DNA of 64,000 bases from Raphanus sativus (lineage: Eukaryota > Streptophyta > Magnoliopsida > Brassicales > Brassicaceae), in assembly GCF_000801105.2 (NCBI RefSeq), contig NW_026615404.1, positions 1-64,000 of the forward strand. The letters are read 5' to 3'. The notes under the pieces were generated by a model. It had not been told where the DNA came from. It was given only the letters and a program-made list of their open reading frames with translations, and searched no databases. Position numbers and translations under genes: made by a program. Position 1 is the stretch's first letter. Each line of letters starts with the position of its first letter. This document shows positions 10,398 through 22,603 of this stretch, piece after piece.

Positions 10398-12993
10398 ATG
10401 GAAGCGAACGGCGACGACGATGAGCAGCCACGAAAGAACACACCTTTGCAGCGGAGTTCGATTCTTCTTATTCTTCTTCTTCTGTTAATCTCTTTGTGCA
10501 CGACGAGTGTCTCTGGTTCTGTAGACGAATCTGGAGGAAGAAGAAGAGTGATCGAAGCGAGAAGTGGACAAGACTTGGTCTGGGTGGTGCAGCTCTCAGA
10601 TCTTCATTTCAGCGTTCATCATCCCGAGAGAGCTATCGATTTCAGAGACACAGTTGCCCCTGCTCTCTCTCTCATCAACCCTTCTCTCGTCCTCATCACC
10701 GGCGACCTCACAGGTTAAATAATTCATCCAAAGCCATCGACTTTTTTTTTTGTTTCATTACAAGAAATTGCTATGTCGGAGATACTCAGCTCGTTTGTCT
10801 TTTATTTGGGGTTTATTATATCAGATGGGAAGAGTGAAGACTTGTTAACAATGAAGCAAAACGAACAAGAGTGGTTAGAGTACTCGAGTGTGATGCGAGA
10901 TGTCGTCAAGAGAAGTGGGTTGAACAAGACCATCTTCTATGATCTTAGGGGTAACCACGACAACTTTGGTGTTCCTTCTCTTGCTTCATCCGTTGATTTC
11001 TTCTCAAAGTATAGCATCAATGCACAGTTGGGAAGGAAAGAGAATATCAACACCATTACTCTCGAGGTCAGCTTATATTGTCTTGTATACATGTAAATGG
11101 AGTTGTTGTATAGAGAGTATCACTTGTACATTGTAGTTGAATTAATGAGGATTGAGTTTATTTTGTTTGCTTCTAATACTTCTGTTGTGTGTGTTTTTGT
11201 TGCTAACAGACTAGTGAACGTAAACATCTGTTCGTTGGTGTTGACACCACGATGGATATTGGACTACGAGGCCCGACTAATCTCTTCGGCCACCCAACCG
11301 ATGAGCTTCTAACCTCGCTTGACTCGCACTTATCGCAATGGGACGACGAAGACGAGAAGAAGCCAGCAAAGCCTGTGACAAAGATATCGTTCGGGCATTT
11401 CCCTTTGTCCTTCTCAGCTTTGTCGCGTTCTAAAAAGAGCCTTAGAGATGTTTTCTTGAAGCACTCCGTCTCTGCTTATCTCTGCGGACATCTTCACTCG
11501 AGGTTCGGCAAGAACCTCAAAAGACTCCACTCTGGTGGTGGTGTCGGTTTCTCGGATAACGACTTGTTTCAGCTGAACATGAGGCGGAGCAGCGGCGGTG
11601 AGGAGAGCGATACGAACTGCTCCTTCGGAGCCTCCCCGGCTGCTGAGTTCTGGGAGTGGGAGATGGGTGACTGGAGGAAAAACAGAGCGGTCCGGATCGT
11701 GGCAATCGATAGAGGTCATGTCTCGTACCTTGATATCGACTTAAAGTCAAATGATGCACACAAGACTATTATATTACCTACCTTCCCGTTAGATTCACGT
11801 TTCATGTCAACGTCCTTAGCACGCCACAGATACGAATGCCAACACATGATCTCCTCATCTTACGACGCGATCAGAGCCATTGTGTTTTCTCGTTCTATAG
11901 TTGTTGACGTTGTGGCTAGAGTCTATGACTGGAGCCCTGGATTTGACAATCTCGTCATGGAAGCTCCGATGAGAAAACACGGTGACGATTCTTCTTCGGG
12001 AGGAGCGTCGTTTTATTCGCTCCCGTGGAATTACAGAGCCTTTGAAGATCCTTTGCCTGATAGGTTTTGGCTTCAGATAGAAGTGACTGACATCAAAGGA
12101 AGATCGACTTTATCTGAGATGAGGCCGTTTTCGATCAACGGTCTGAGCTCTGAAGTCTCGTGGACATGGAACGAGTTTCGTGTCATGGGATGCCAGTGGG
12201 CGGCGTTGTATTTCCCTATTCTATGGTCTGTGCTGTGCTGTTTGTTGATGGCTTTACTCGTACCTAAATGCATCATCGTTGTTTTCAAGAAGCAGTACAC
12301 TCTCAAGAAGTTCGTCGCCAAGAAAGGATTAGTCACGTTTGTGCTGTGGATTCTCCAAGACCTCTGCAGACTCCCTGTGGTTTGGTTCGGTTACGTGGCG
12401 TATTTGTTTTATCTCGTATTCTTCCCTTGGTTCTCCGGTGAAGTGTTTACTGATTCCGGGAAGAGAACGTACATGACTATTATGGGGTGGGTGGTCACGA
12501 GCTCAGATAGGAAACATGAGTACGTTGGAGAGCCTGATGTAATGGTTCTGGTGATTCCGCATCTGGTTTTCGTTGTCATCCCGAGTTTGTTGATCGTGTG
12601 TTGTTTAGTTGCTGAGAGAGAACTCTATAAAGAGCACGTTAGAGCTGTTTCTGGTAAGAAGGAAGATGACCATGACAGGGGAAGGAAGAAGAGATGGCAA
12701 CGGCGATCTGTGTTGTTCTCTAAGAGGAGACTGGTTCGGAAGTCGCTTTTGTTAGCTTCATTGGCTCTGTACTGGAAGCATTTCAAGGTAACACTTCTTT
12801 AAAAAAACTCTTGACGGCTTCTTGTATCATCAGTGTTCACTTTGTGAAGCATTCTTTGTTTTGGTTGCTTTGACAGAATTGCTGGAGTCTAGCTAGAGCT
12901 TATGAGATGAATGTGGTTCATTTTCCAGGTTACAGTCTTGTGGTTCCTTTGTTGCTGCTTTATGTTGTCTTCAAAACCCATAAAGCTCCATGA
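10398..12993 (+). CDS. Calcineurin-like metallophosphoesterase, TMEM62-type membrane protein
   Basis: Four exons (10398-10713, 10825-11066, 11210-12787, 12877-12993) give 750 residues. The N-terminus is polar, then has a hydrophobic segment (residues ~17-35, SILLILLLLLISL) acting as signal or anchor. The metallophosphoesterase core follows in order: SDLHFS, TGDLT, GNHD, and CGHLHSR, each with the Asp/His/Asn metal ligands of the calcineurin-like superfamily. The C-terminal third contains several hydrophobic stretches (near VLCCLLMALLVP, FVVIPSLLIVCCLV and the final YSLVVPLLLLYVVF), so it is a multi-pass membrane protein with the phosphoesterase domain on one side. The layout resembles animal TMEM62 and Arabidopsis At3g03305; the substrate is not known. 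The ATG at 10398 is the first in frame. It starts 229 bp after LCAT3 stops, on the same strand. Confidence 0.88.
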
Positions 12994-14113
12994 GAGAAAC
13001 AACAAACACTCTTTTGACAGTTTTCCTCACTTACCTTACGGAAAAAAGAGCAACTAATTCTTTTGTTTAGCATCCAAAATTGCAGCTTATGTTCAAGTAT
13101 CCATATAAATATTTGGAATTGTCTCTAACATTAGCTATAATAACTGCTTTAAACAATTACTCCCTCCCTTTCAAAAATATCAATTTGTTTTATAAAAAAA
13201 GCATTCGATTTTTTTTTTTTACTCTGTGGCACAATAGCCTAAATAATGATAGTTATTTACATTCAAAAAGAATATTCGATTCAAAAATACTTTTTTACAT
13301 TTTATTAGTTATTAGTTAAATAATGATACATTGGTAATTTTTAAAACTAATTAATGTTTATTCAGTTTGTATTAATTAAATGTTATAAAAAATATTAAAT
13401 CACAAAATAAACGTCTCAACAAAAGAATATTTAATTACAAAACTGATGTATTTACACTCAAAATTTAGTAATACGTTTTTAAGATGTATGAAATAAAGGA
13501 TGGGCCTTTAGGTTGGGCTTTCTTAAAAGCTCGAAGGTATATAACACTATAGCCCCATTATAATGGCGTCATAACCAGGGCAAGGATATTTTTCACTGTC
13601 AACAACAGATGAATCAGTAATTTCCCGATATATCATCTTCCTCGTTACCGAGAGAGAAGTCCAAAAACAGTCACTCTTCTTCAAACAATTTTCAAAGTCT
13701 TTTTTTTTTGTTTTTTCTCGAGAACGGCTGAATATTTATTTCTAATTTTAATTAATAAAATACGCAGAGTCTATATAGCTTGATCGTTCGTTCGATCATC
13801 GTAAAAAACCCTTTCCGAAGTTTCGTCTCTCTCTATCCTTCATTCTCGCTGGTGCGTCACTTTCGATCTCATCATTTGGGGGAAAACGGCAGAACGTTTG
13901 CTAGAAAAAAAAAACTGCAGAACGTTTGCTAGATTTGTATCTTTTGTCTTTTTTTGTGTGGATTTTTACTGGAAAGTAACCAATAGTTGATGATTTGCTT
14001 CGCTGTTAAGTATGTGTATGTGCAGTACTATTTTTTACTTTTTACTCTTTTGTCTTTATATATAAATTGGTTTATCTTCTCTTGTAAGCTTCTAGTATCA
14101 TTATTGTTTTTAG
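12994..14113. other. Spacer and DCL2 leader
   Basis: Contains a MITE-like sequence (13157-13505) and the presumed DCL2 5' UTR from about 13600, with pyrimidine-rich sequence and a likely leader intron starting after TTCTCGCTG at about 13850. A 17-bp motif (GCAGAACGTTTGCTAGA) occurs twice, at about 13889 and 13917. Confidence 0.45.
13157..13505. mobile_element. Stowaway-like MITE, degenerate
   Basis: The left end TACTCCCTCCCTTTCAAAAA resembles the 'CTCCCTCCGTTTC' ends common in plant MITEs. An imperfect inverted counterpart (ATGAAATAAAGGATGGG) lies near 13490-13505. No coding capacity. Confidence 0.4.
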
Positions 14114-17100
14114 ATGATGATGATGATGTGTACTGATGATATGGAGACTGATATCGCCGATCAAGTCTCTGCTTCTTCTCCTCTACCATTCGCGAGAAGG
14201 TAGTGATGATGATCCTTTTGTAATTTTTATTTAGCTTTGTTTATTTTCTTACGTTTTGTTTGATTTTGAAAAATGCAGTTATCAAGTGGAGGCGCTTGAG
14301 AAAGCAATGAAGCAGAACACGATTGTTTACTTGGAGACTGGTTCTGGCAAGACTCTTATTGCTATTATGCTTCTCCGTAGCTATGCTTACCTTTTCCGCA
14401 AGCCTTCTCCTTGCTTCACCGTCTTCTTGGTTCCTCAAGTTGTTCTTGTCACTCAAGTATGATCCTTTCTTTTTTTTTTTTTGTTGTTGTTTAGTTTATG
14501 TACAATGTGACTTGTCCTTGTTTTAATCAATGTTGTGTAGAATTGGTCTCTCATTGTAGAAAGTGGATCAAGTTTAGAGACATTAGTATTACTTTCTTCT
14601 GTAGTGGTGTACTGATTGATGTTTCTTACTTCGTCCTTTTGTTGTGTGTTTAACGCAGCAAGCTGAAGCGCTGAAGAGGCATACGGATCTGAAAGTGGGC
14701 GTGTATTGGGGATCCATGGGGGTTGACTATTGGGATGCTTCTACATGGAAACAAGAAGTCGATAAATATGAGGTTTCCTTTCCTTTTTTTTTTTTTGACT
14801 GATTACATATGTACTTTCTGTTTTTTTTTCTGCTCAAGTGATTGGAGTGTTTAGTAGATTCACTACTCGCCATTTCATGTCTCTGCGGTTCAGACACTCT
14901 TGCTAACCTGCATCTCAGTCTTTCATATGCCGACTGATTGGAGATTTTTAGTTGTTTACTCTTTTTTTCTTTGCTCTCTCACAAATGCAGGTTCTTGTGA
15001 TGACACCTGCCATTTTGCTCAATGCATTAAGACATAGTTTTCTGACGTTGAACATGATCAAGGTTCTAATATTTGATGAATGTCATCATGCTCGGGGTAA
15101 TCACGCGTACGCTTGTATCTTGAAGGTGAGCGTAATATATACTGATTACTGACCTGAATGAAATATCATATTATAAGCTATCTTTTGCACTTTTGACAAT
15201 ATAAACCTTTTTCGTGGCAGGAGTTCTATCATAAGGAGTTAAATTCTGCAACTTCATTCGTTCCTCGAATATTTGGGATGACTGCATCCCCTGTGAAAAC
15301 AAAGGGTATAAAGATTTAACGCATTTCTCATTCTATCCTGATTGGGTTTGTTTTTATTCCTTCTTACTTCTCTCACCTCAGGTGAAAACTTGGATAGCTA
15401 CTGGAAAAAGATCAGTGAACTCGAAACTCTAATGAATTCAAAGGTTGCTCTTTTCTCATCTTGAGTTTTTTTGGTATTCTCTTTCCTCTTTGTAGTGTGA
15501 ACTTTTTTGGTTAGAGATAATGATATCTTTCTTGTGCTGTTTTTGTTAAGGTGTACACATGTGAAAGTGAGTCGGTGCTGGCTCGTTTTGTCCCCTTTTC
15601 TACTCCGAGTTTCAAGTACTACCAGCACATGGGAATACCAAGCTCTAAACGCGCAGGCTTGGTAGCGGAACTTGAAAAGCTAGCCACAGAGGTATATATT
15701 CTAAGGCTTGAATTTCAACGAGATTGGTTTATATCTTTTACATTAATGATGACAATGTTATAATTACAATACAGCATCTCTTAGCCCTTGAAACACTGGA
15801 TCTCAAGTCATCCACTGTTAATTCTATAAAGAAGAGACTGTCAAAGATATGTTCATCTATAACTTATTGTTTGGATGAACTTGGAATTTTTATGGCGCAG
15901 AAGGTACTTTTTTTTGTTTTAAGTGCTGTTCCAAGGTTTTAGGTTACAGAGGAAAATAAAACAATTGTTTTTTTTCTCCACAACAGGCTGCTCAGTTATT
16001 CTCAACCAGTCAGAACGACTTTGTCTTGTGGGGTCAACTAGAGAAGTTTAGCGAAACCTCTATAAAAAAATTCTGTAGTACTGCTTCACAGACCATTTTA
16101 GCTTACATACCTGATGGTACATTTATCCTAAGATAATTTATATATAACTGCAGATTCATTCATTTGTTTCTTTACCTCGGATCTTATTTTGGTTCATTCT
16201 GCACATATAGGTCCTACCTGGAGTGTTGCTAACATAAAAAGAAATGTGGAGGCAGGTCTCATAACGTCGAAAATAGTCTGCCTTGTTGAATCTCTTCTTG
16301 ATTATAGGTATGGGCACACTTTCTTTTCTGCTTATTACACTGATAGATCTAGACACATTGTTTCAAATCTGATCCTCTGAATTTAATTAATACAGCTCCT
16401 TGGAGAAAATACGGTGCATCATATTTGTGCAAAGGGTGATAGCAGCTATGGTTTTGGAATCCTTTTTGAATGAAATTCTTCCAACCTATAATAGCTGGAA
16501 AACTGAGTACGTTGCAGGAAATAACTCTGGCCTGCAAAGTCAATCCCGGAAGAAGCAGTTTGAAACTGTGGAGGACTTCCGAAAAGGCTTGGTATGGTCA
16601 AATTCCCCCTGAATTGTTGGAGGCGTCTGCTTCTAGCAATTTTTTAAAATTCTGAGTAATCTCTTTTTGTTCTTAGGTGAACATCATCGTCTCAACATCT
16701 ATTCTAGAGGAAGGTCTAGATGTTCAAAGTTGCAATCTGGTTGTCGGATTTGACCCTGCATCCAACATTTGCAGTTTCATACAATCTCAAGGGCGTGCTA
16801 GAATGCCTAACTCAGATTATCTGATGATGGTGAAAAGGTCTGTTACTTATTTGTCTTCGTCTCCATATATCTTGCGATTTGATTGTAAAAACATTAGCTC
16901 CATGCTTAAACAAGATCTAATTTCTTTTTCATTATGTTGCCACTTGCAGCGGAGATATGCCCACACAATCTCGGTTGATGAAATATATTTCTGGTGGGAA
17001 AAGAATGCGTGAAGATTCTTTGAGTCATTCTCATGTTCCCTGTCAACCTCTTCCAAATGATTCATCCGAGGATTTCTTCCGCGTCAACAGCACAGGAGCA

Positions 17101-20100
17101 ATTGTTACTCTTAGATCAAGCGTCAGCTTAATATATTTCTACTGCTCAAGGCTTCCTTCAGATGAGTTAGTCTAATACATAAGCAGCTTTATCAGTTAGT
17201 TTTTTGTTTATTCGAACTTTTCTTCTTTATATTCTCTCTGATTTCTGTTTTTTTTTGTGTTTGTTTGCTGGAAAAGATACTTCAAACCAGCTCCTAGATT
17301 TGATATAGACGAGGATCGGGGGATTTGCACCCTTTACCTTCCCAAGAGCTGTCAAGTCAAAGAAGTTAGAGTCCAAGCAAATAAAAGTGTGTTAAAACAA
17401 TCTGCATGTCTTGAAGCTTGCATTCAGCTGCACCAAGCTGGTGCTCTCACTAATCATCTTGTCCCTGACATGGTTTTGAAGGAAACTGTCCAACAAAAAC
17501 TAGGTAACTTTCTGCTTCTTCATTCTTTGAAATTTATGCTGTAGGATAAACCATTCATCTACGACGTTTGAGTTTGCAGGGAAAATCCATTACGACCCTG
17601 AACAGCCAAGTTACTTTCCTCCAGAGCTAGTCTCCCAGTTTTCAGCACTGCCGCAGACAACATACCACTTCTACTCAATAAGGATGAAGTCAGAATTTCC
17701 AAGAAGTCTTCATTTTAACGATATTTTACTGGGCACGAGGGTTGAGCTCGAAGCTGACATTGGGAACACATGCTTCCGCTTAGAAGATCATCTTGGCTCA
17801 ATAGCTGTGAGACTGAGTTATGTGGGATCGTTTGACCTTACACAAGATGAGGTATTTTTGCTCATTTTTCTATATCAGGTACATCTAATTTGTATCTCAG
17901 TTAAAATCCGATTCGATCAGACTCTCTGTTTTTCTTGTGTTCAGGTCCTCTTGTGTAGAAGGTTTCAGATAACTCTTTTCAGAGTTCTTTTGGATCATAG
18001 TGTGGAAAATTTGATGGCGGCGTTGGATGGGTTGCATCTCAGAGACGGTGTAGCACTTGATTATCTACTAGTTCCATCCACTCATGAGCAAAAAGCATCT
18101 CTCATTGATTGGGAGGTGATAAGATCCGTGAACTTAACGAGTCATAAACCTTGGGAAAGGCATGCGGATTGTTCTGCCAAGGATGCTTCTTGCATTCTAC
18201 ACACAAAAGAGGGGTTGTTTTGCACCTGTGTCTTACAGAATGCTTTGGTTTACACACCACATAATGGATACGTCTACTGCACCAGAGGTATTCTCAGCAA
18301 TTTAAACGCAAATTCGATATTGACGAGGAGAAAGTCTGGCGATGAGTCCTACATGGAGTACTATGAGAAAAGGTACATATATTTTACATAGAAAATTTAG
18401 ACGATTATAAGGATTGAGTTGATATATCCATCTTTCCGAAGATAAGGTGTGTAATTTTGTTGCAGGCATGAGATTCGTTTAAATTTTGTGGATGAACCTT
18501 TTTTGAACGGGAGACACATTTTCACGCTGCATAATCACCTTCACATGACCAGGAAGAAAAAGGAGAAAGGTTCTTTAATCTTTAACCTCATTATGAGTTC
18601 TTCTTGGATTCCTTAATTCCTTAAATTTTAATTTTCATTTTGCTGCAGAGCATGACAGAGAGTTCGTTGAACTACCTCCTGAGCTATGTCATGTCATATT
18701 GTCTCCAATATCAGTGGATATGATCTATTCCTATAAATTCATGCCATCTGTTATGCAACGGATTGAATCTTTGCTTATAGCATTCAACCTTAAAAAGAAC
18801 ATCCCAAAAGTCTATATTCCAACCATCAAGGTACAACTTTCAGACATTTTTTCTTTTTGAAATTTGATACAAATCAATCGGGCACTTTCATTTTGATTTT
18901 TTTTTTTACTCACTTGATGACTACAGGTTCTGGAAGCTATCACAACGAAGAAGTGCCAAGATCAGTTCCACTTGGAATCACTAGAAACACTTGGTGATTC
19001 TTTTCTGAAATATGCTGTTTGTCAGCATCTATTCCAAAGTTATCATAGTCATCACGAGGGTCTTCTCAGCACGATAAAAGATGGAATGATTTCGAATGTC
19101 ACGCTCTGCAAATTTGGATGTAACCAGAAACTTCAGGTAGAACATTCTTTAGTAGTAGTCTAAAACGGCTCCATCACTTCTGGTTCTAGAGAAATGTTTA
19201 TCAAACTCTATATTCTTTTGATTACAGGGATTTATTCGAAATGAGTGTTTTGAACCTAAAGGGTGGATGGTTCCTGGTCAATCATCTGCAGCTTATGCTC
19301 TTGTTAATGATTATCTATCCGAATCTGGAAACATGTACATTGCTAAGAGGAGGAATTTGAAACGCAAGACTGTGGCTGATGTCGTAGAATCACTTATTGG
19401 TGCGTATCTTAGCGAAGGAGGTGAACTAGCAGCGTTAGCGTTCATGAACTGGGTCGGTATAAAAGTCGATTTCACAACTACGGTGATCCACAGAGAGCCA
19501 TCAATACAAGCTGAGAAGCTTGTGAATGTAAGCTACATGGAGTCTCTTTTGAACTATAAATTCAAGGATAAGTCTCTTCTAGTCGAGGCATTGACTCATG
19601 GCTCGTACATGATTCCTGAAATTCCAAGATGCTATCAGGTTCTGTCGTTTCTCCATGAAAGCCAAATCATATACTTTTGATTCTGTTGGTGTTTCAGTTA
19701 GTTTACTAATTTGACTCTGCTTGCAGCGGTTGGAGTTTCTCGGCGACTCTGTGTTGGATTATCTTATAACGAAGCACTTGTACGGCGAATATCCTAATCT
19801 TTCTCCTGGACTACTAACCGACATGCGCTCTGCTTCTGTGAACAATGAATGTTATGCTCAAGTAGCGGTGAAATCAAACCTGCACAAACACGTTCTCCAT
19901 GCCTCTCATGATCTCCACAAGCACATCTCCAGAACAGTCGGTGAGTTTGAACATTTGTCGTCTGTGCAGTCCAGTTTTGGATGGGAATCCGAAATAGCTT
20001 TCCCAAAGGTAAACACACTTCTTTTTTTTTAATTTCCCTAGTCTGAACACAGGTCCTTAAATGTCATGGTGGCTTTGCCATCGTCAGGTTCTTGGGGATG

Positions 20101-20432
20101 TGATAGAATCTTTAGCTGGTGCGATACATGTTGACTCGGGTTACAACAAGGAAGTAGTGTTTGCGAGTGTAAAACCTCTTCTGGGCTGTATGATAACTCC
20201 AAAGACTGTCAAGTTGCATCCTGTGAGAGAGTTGACAGAGTATTGCCAGAAAGCTCAGTTCGAGTTGAGTAAAGCTAAAGGTTACGAGAAGGGTGAAGCT
20301 TACTTCAAGGTTGAGGTGAAAGCCAAGGAAATGAGTTTTGCTCACACATCAAAGGCATCTGATAAGAAAATGGCCAAGAAATTGGCTTACAAAGAAGTCT
20401 TGAATTTACTTAAGAAGAGTCTGGACTCTTAA
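14114..20432 (+). CDS. DCL2: Dicer-like 2 ribonuclease
   Basis: Twenty-two exons encode 1396 residues, about the Arabidopsis DCL2 length. Exons: 14114-14199, 14279-14456, 14659-14772, 14991-15125, 15221-15305, 15382-15443, 15551-15691, 15775-15903, 15987-16116, 16211-16307, 16396-16591, 16677-16837, 16950-17165, 17277-17503, 17580-17851, 17945-18372, 18466-18569, 18649-18830, 18927-19136, 19228-19638, 19727-20008, 20088-20432; phases close throughout. DCL2 cuts long dsRNA into 22-nt siRNAs for antiviral and transitive silencing. Domains in order: DExH helicase with TGSGKT (~49-54) and DECHH (~155-159), helicase C with QGRARM, dsRNA-binding fold DUF283, PAZ, RNase IIIa ([11 protein letters not shown], ~1000-1010; VVESLIGAY), RNase IIIb ([11 protein letters not shown], ~1190-1200; VIESLAGAI), and a C-terminal dsRBD. 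All four RNase III acidic clusters are present. The start is a run of five ATGs, so the exact initiator is uncertain. Looks intact. Confidence 0.95.
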
Positions 20433-21073
20433 GTTTCTCATTCTTGTGGAATCGAGTTGGAATAGAAACTCTATTAGACATAAGATTGTTGAGATGATTA
20501 GTATTTTGTTTAATACAGCTGCTGATATTTTAGCAAAGCATGTTTAGTTGTTGAGGAAGACTTTATTGCTTCCATCTAAGTCGAGTTAATGAAAAGTTTA
20601 TGATTCAAAAAAAGATTAGTATTTTGTTTAATTATTTTATCTATGTTATTAATTTGTATTCTTAATGTAGTCGTATCTAGTAATTTGTTCTACCAAATAG
20701 CTATTCTATGAATTTACTTTAACTACATGATTTAAAGTCTGTGAATATTCTTGACCAAAAAAAATGTTTGCGAGTATTCAAATAGATTGCAAATGATTTA
20801 AAAGAAAAAGATTCATAATTTCTTAAAATAATCCTTGTGACTATAGATTTGATTCTTGCTTTATAGTTCACTAATATTGTCTAATATCATCAGTTGAATA
20901 TCATCATAATATCTGTAATTATTACAAAAATTGGTCTAGCTACTTGGTTCAAGAAAAACTCTGTTAATCAAACAAGAACAAAACAAAACTGAAATCAATC
21001 TTCTCTATAATCGGAAAAAACATAACAAGATACAAAGAGAGGCAAAAACAGCCTAGAGTAGGCTTAATTTGAT
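20433..21073. other. Convergent spacer, DCL2 / USP-like
   Basis: DCL2 3' flank with a 99-bp LINE tail insertion (20515-20613) and then AT-rich DNA running into the 3' end of the minus-strand USP-like gene. Nothing else seen. Confidence 0.5.
20515..20613 (+). mobile_element. Severely 5'-truncated LINE (last ~99 bp)
   Basis: The insert is flanked by a perfect 19-bp direct repeat, GATTAGTATTTTGTTTAAT, at 20496-20514 and 20614-20632. It opens with codons TAADILAKHV then a stop, the usual end of the RNase H domain in plant LINE ORF2 (AD-x-LAK). It ends in a short A run. This is the signature of target-primed reverse transcription aborted after the 3' end. It lies about 80 bp after the DCL2 stop, so may be in its 3' UTR. 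Confidence 0.75.
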
Positions 21074-22192
21074 TCAAGCCAAGAGCCAAAAGTTCTTGTG
21101 ACGTTTGGTAGTGATCAAGTAACCACCAAGCTTCCGGTTCTTTGGTTTAACCGCAATGGTCATACATGAAGCCTTCTCAAGGCAATACTTGAGAACTCCG
21201 GCTCGGCCACGCCGTTTCTTCCATCCCCATCGCTTCACTACTCTCCAAACCGGCGGTTTCTTTTCTTCTCCGACTACTAAGAGGGTCACTTGTTGTTCTT
21301 TAGCTTCCTCCACTATCTTCTCTCCTTTCTCTTTCTCTTTTCCTTCTAGTCTTCTTATCTCTACCTCTATCTGTTAATTATATATACACAATGATCACAT
21401 TTTAGCGTTTTTGAAATGCTGCAAACGCTTTTGTTAGAATATGGACTCACCCCAGGTCGCTTTGTTTGGCAGAGTTTCTTTAGAGTGTGGACGAGTTCAT
21501 CGGTCTTAACTTCACGTTTCCGGTTCTTCTTCTTGCCTTTATGACACCAAGTTCAAGATCTTTAGAAAGCCAAATAATATTTAAACATTTTACCAAAGCT
21601 GGTTGGATCAGCCGATAGGAAAAATGAAAAGATACAAATGTTTTCATGATGAATTTAAAAGTGCGTTCTTTCGAAAAAAAAGAATTTAAAAATGAAAAGA
21701 TATGTTACCTTTTCTAAAAGGTTTGGAGAAATATAAGAGGAAAAGATAGTCATGTGATTGTAATGTGTGCTTCAAAGCCCATTCAAGAGCACCAGTTGAA
21801 GCAACTACTTTATCCACCACCACCATCACTCTATTCCCTGCCTCGGTGATCTCCTCCTCTGCCGCCGCTTCCACCGTTTCCACTTCTTCTATCTCTTCTT
21901 TGCATTCAGTTTTGTTGCCACCGCTTACAACGCTTTTTCCATTGTCTTTTTCCTCCTCTTCTTCTATTTCTCCTTCTCCTTCTACCACATCCTCCTCTTC
22001 GAATTCTTCATACTCGCTACTATTGTCACCATCGTTTTCCTCTTCTCTAACGCCATTTTCTCCTCTTCCAAGAAACTCGATTCTTTGGTCCCTCTCTATG
22101 GAACGAGAACTCGGTTTGAAACTAGATGTTGAAGAACGGATCCGTACATGTCTTAAACTCAACTTAACTGATTTCTTGAGCGATCTAGCCAT
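21074..22192 (-). CDS. USP-like (adenine nucleotide alpha hydrolase-like) protein with acidic insert
   Basis: Three minus-strand exons (22192-21709, 21536-21451, 21370-21074) give 288 residues. Start ATG at 22192 opens MARSLKKSVKLSLRH. After a basic N-terminus there is a ~60-residue Glu-rich low-complexity region (positions ~50-110), then the universal-stress-protein-like core: RVMVVVDKVVASTGALEWAL (strand 1 and helix 1) and, in exon 3, VTLLVVGEEKK and CMTIAVKPKNR. The canonical ATP loop G-x2-G-x9-G-S/T is not visible, so nucleotide binding is uncertain. The position next to DCL2 and the domain fit At3g03290. The end is rich in Lys/Arg and aromatic residues (TTKRHKNFWLLA). Role unknown; the family is linked to stress responses. 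Confidence 0.82.
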
Positions 22193-22603
22193 CTTTTTTT
22201 CTACGAATCTTGATTCTAACAACAATACATTGATCTTTGTTATTATTAGTCAGTATAAAAAAACATACGTGCAAGAGAACAAAACAACAAAAGAGTTCCT
22301 AGGACGTGCGTACCACTAAAATATATTAGTCCGAAGCTAAGGACAGAACACATTAGTTGTAAAAAATGGCCGTTCATGGTTTAGTGTTTGCATTGTAATG
22401 TTTTATGTTGAAAGTTATGGTCATATGGTTTTAATTTATAGATGTTTTATTATATTGTTTTACGTCTATAAATTTTTAGTTTTGCCTTATTCCAGTTCTT
22501 GTTTCTGTCTCGGTGCAACAAAGCTTTTGATTGGATCTCAAGATCTGAATAATTCAAACATTACTTCTCAATACTTAAATCTCTCAGAAGCTAATATTAG
22601 CAT
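22193..22603. other. Promoter of the USP-like gene / 3' flank of the 477-aa gene
   Basis: AT-rich; I see no gene. Both neighbouring genes run on the minus strand, so this holds the USP-like promoter and the 3' end of the upstream transcript. Confidence 0.45.

Noticed and set aside
21765..22319. 184-codon plus-strand frame rich in Ser/Pro
   Set aside because: It is the complement of the Glu-rich region of the USP-like gene; low-complexity antisense shadow with no motif.
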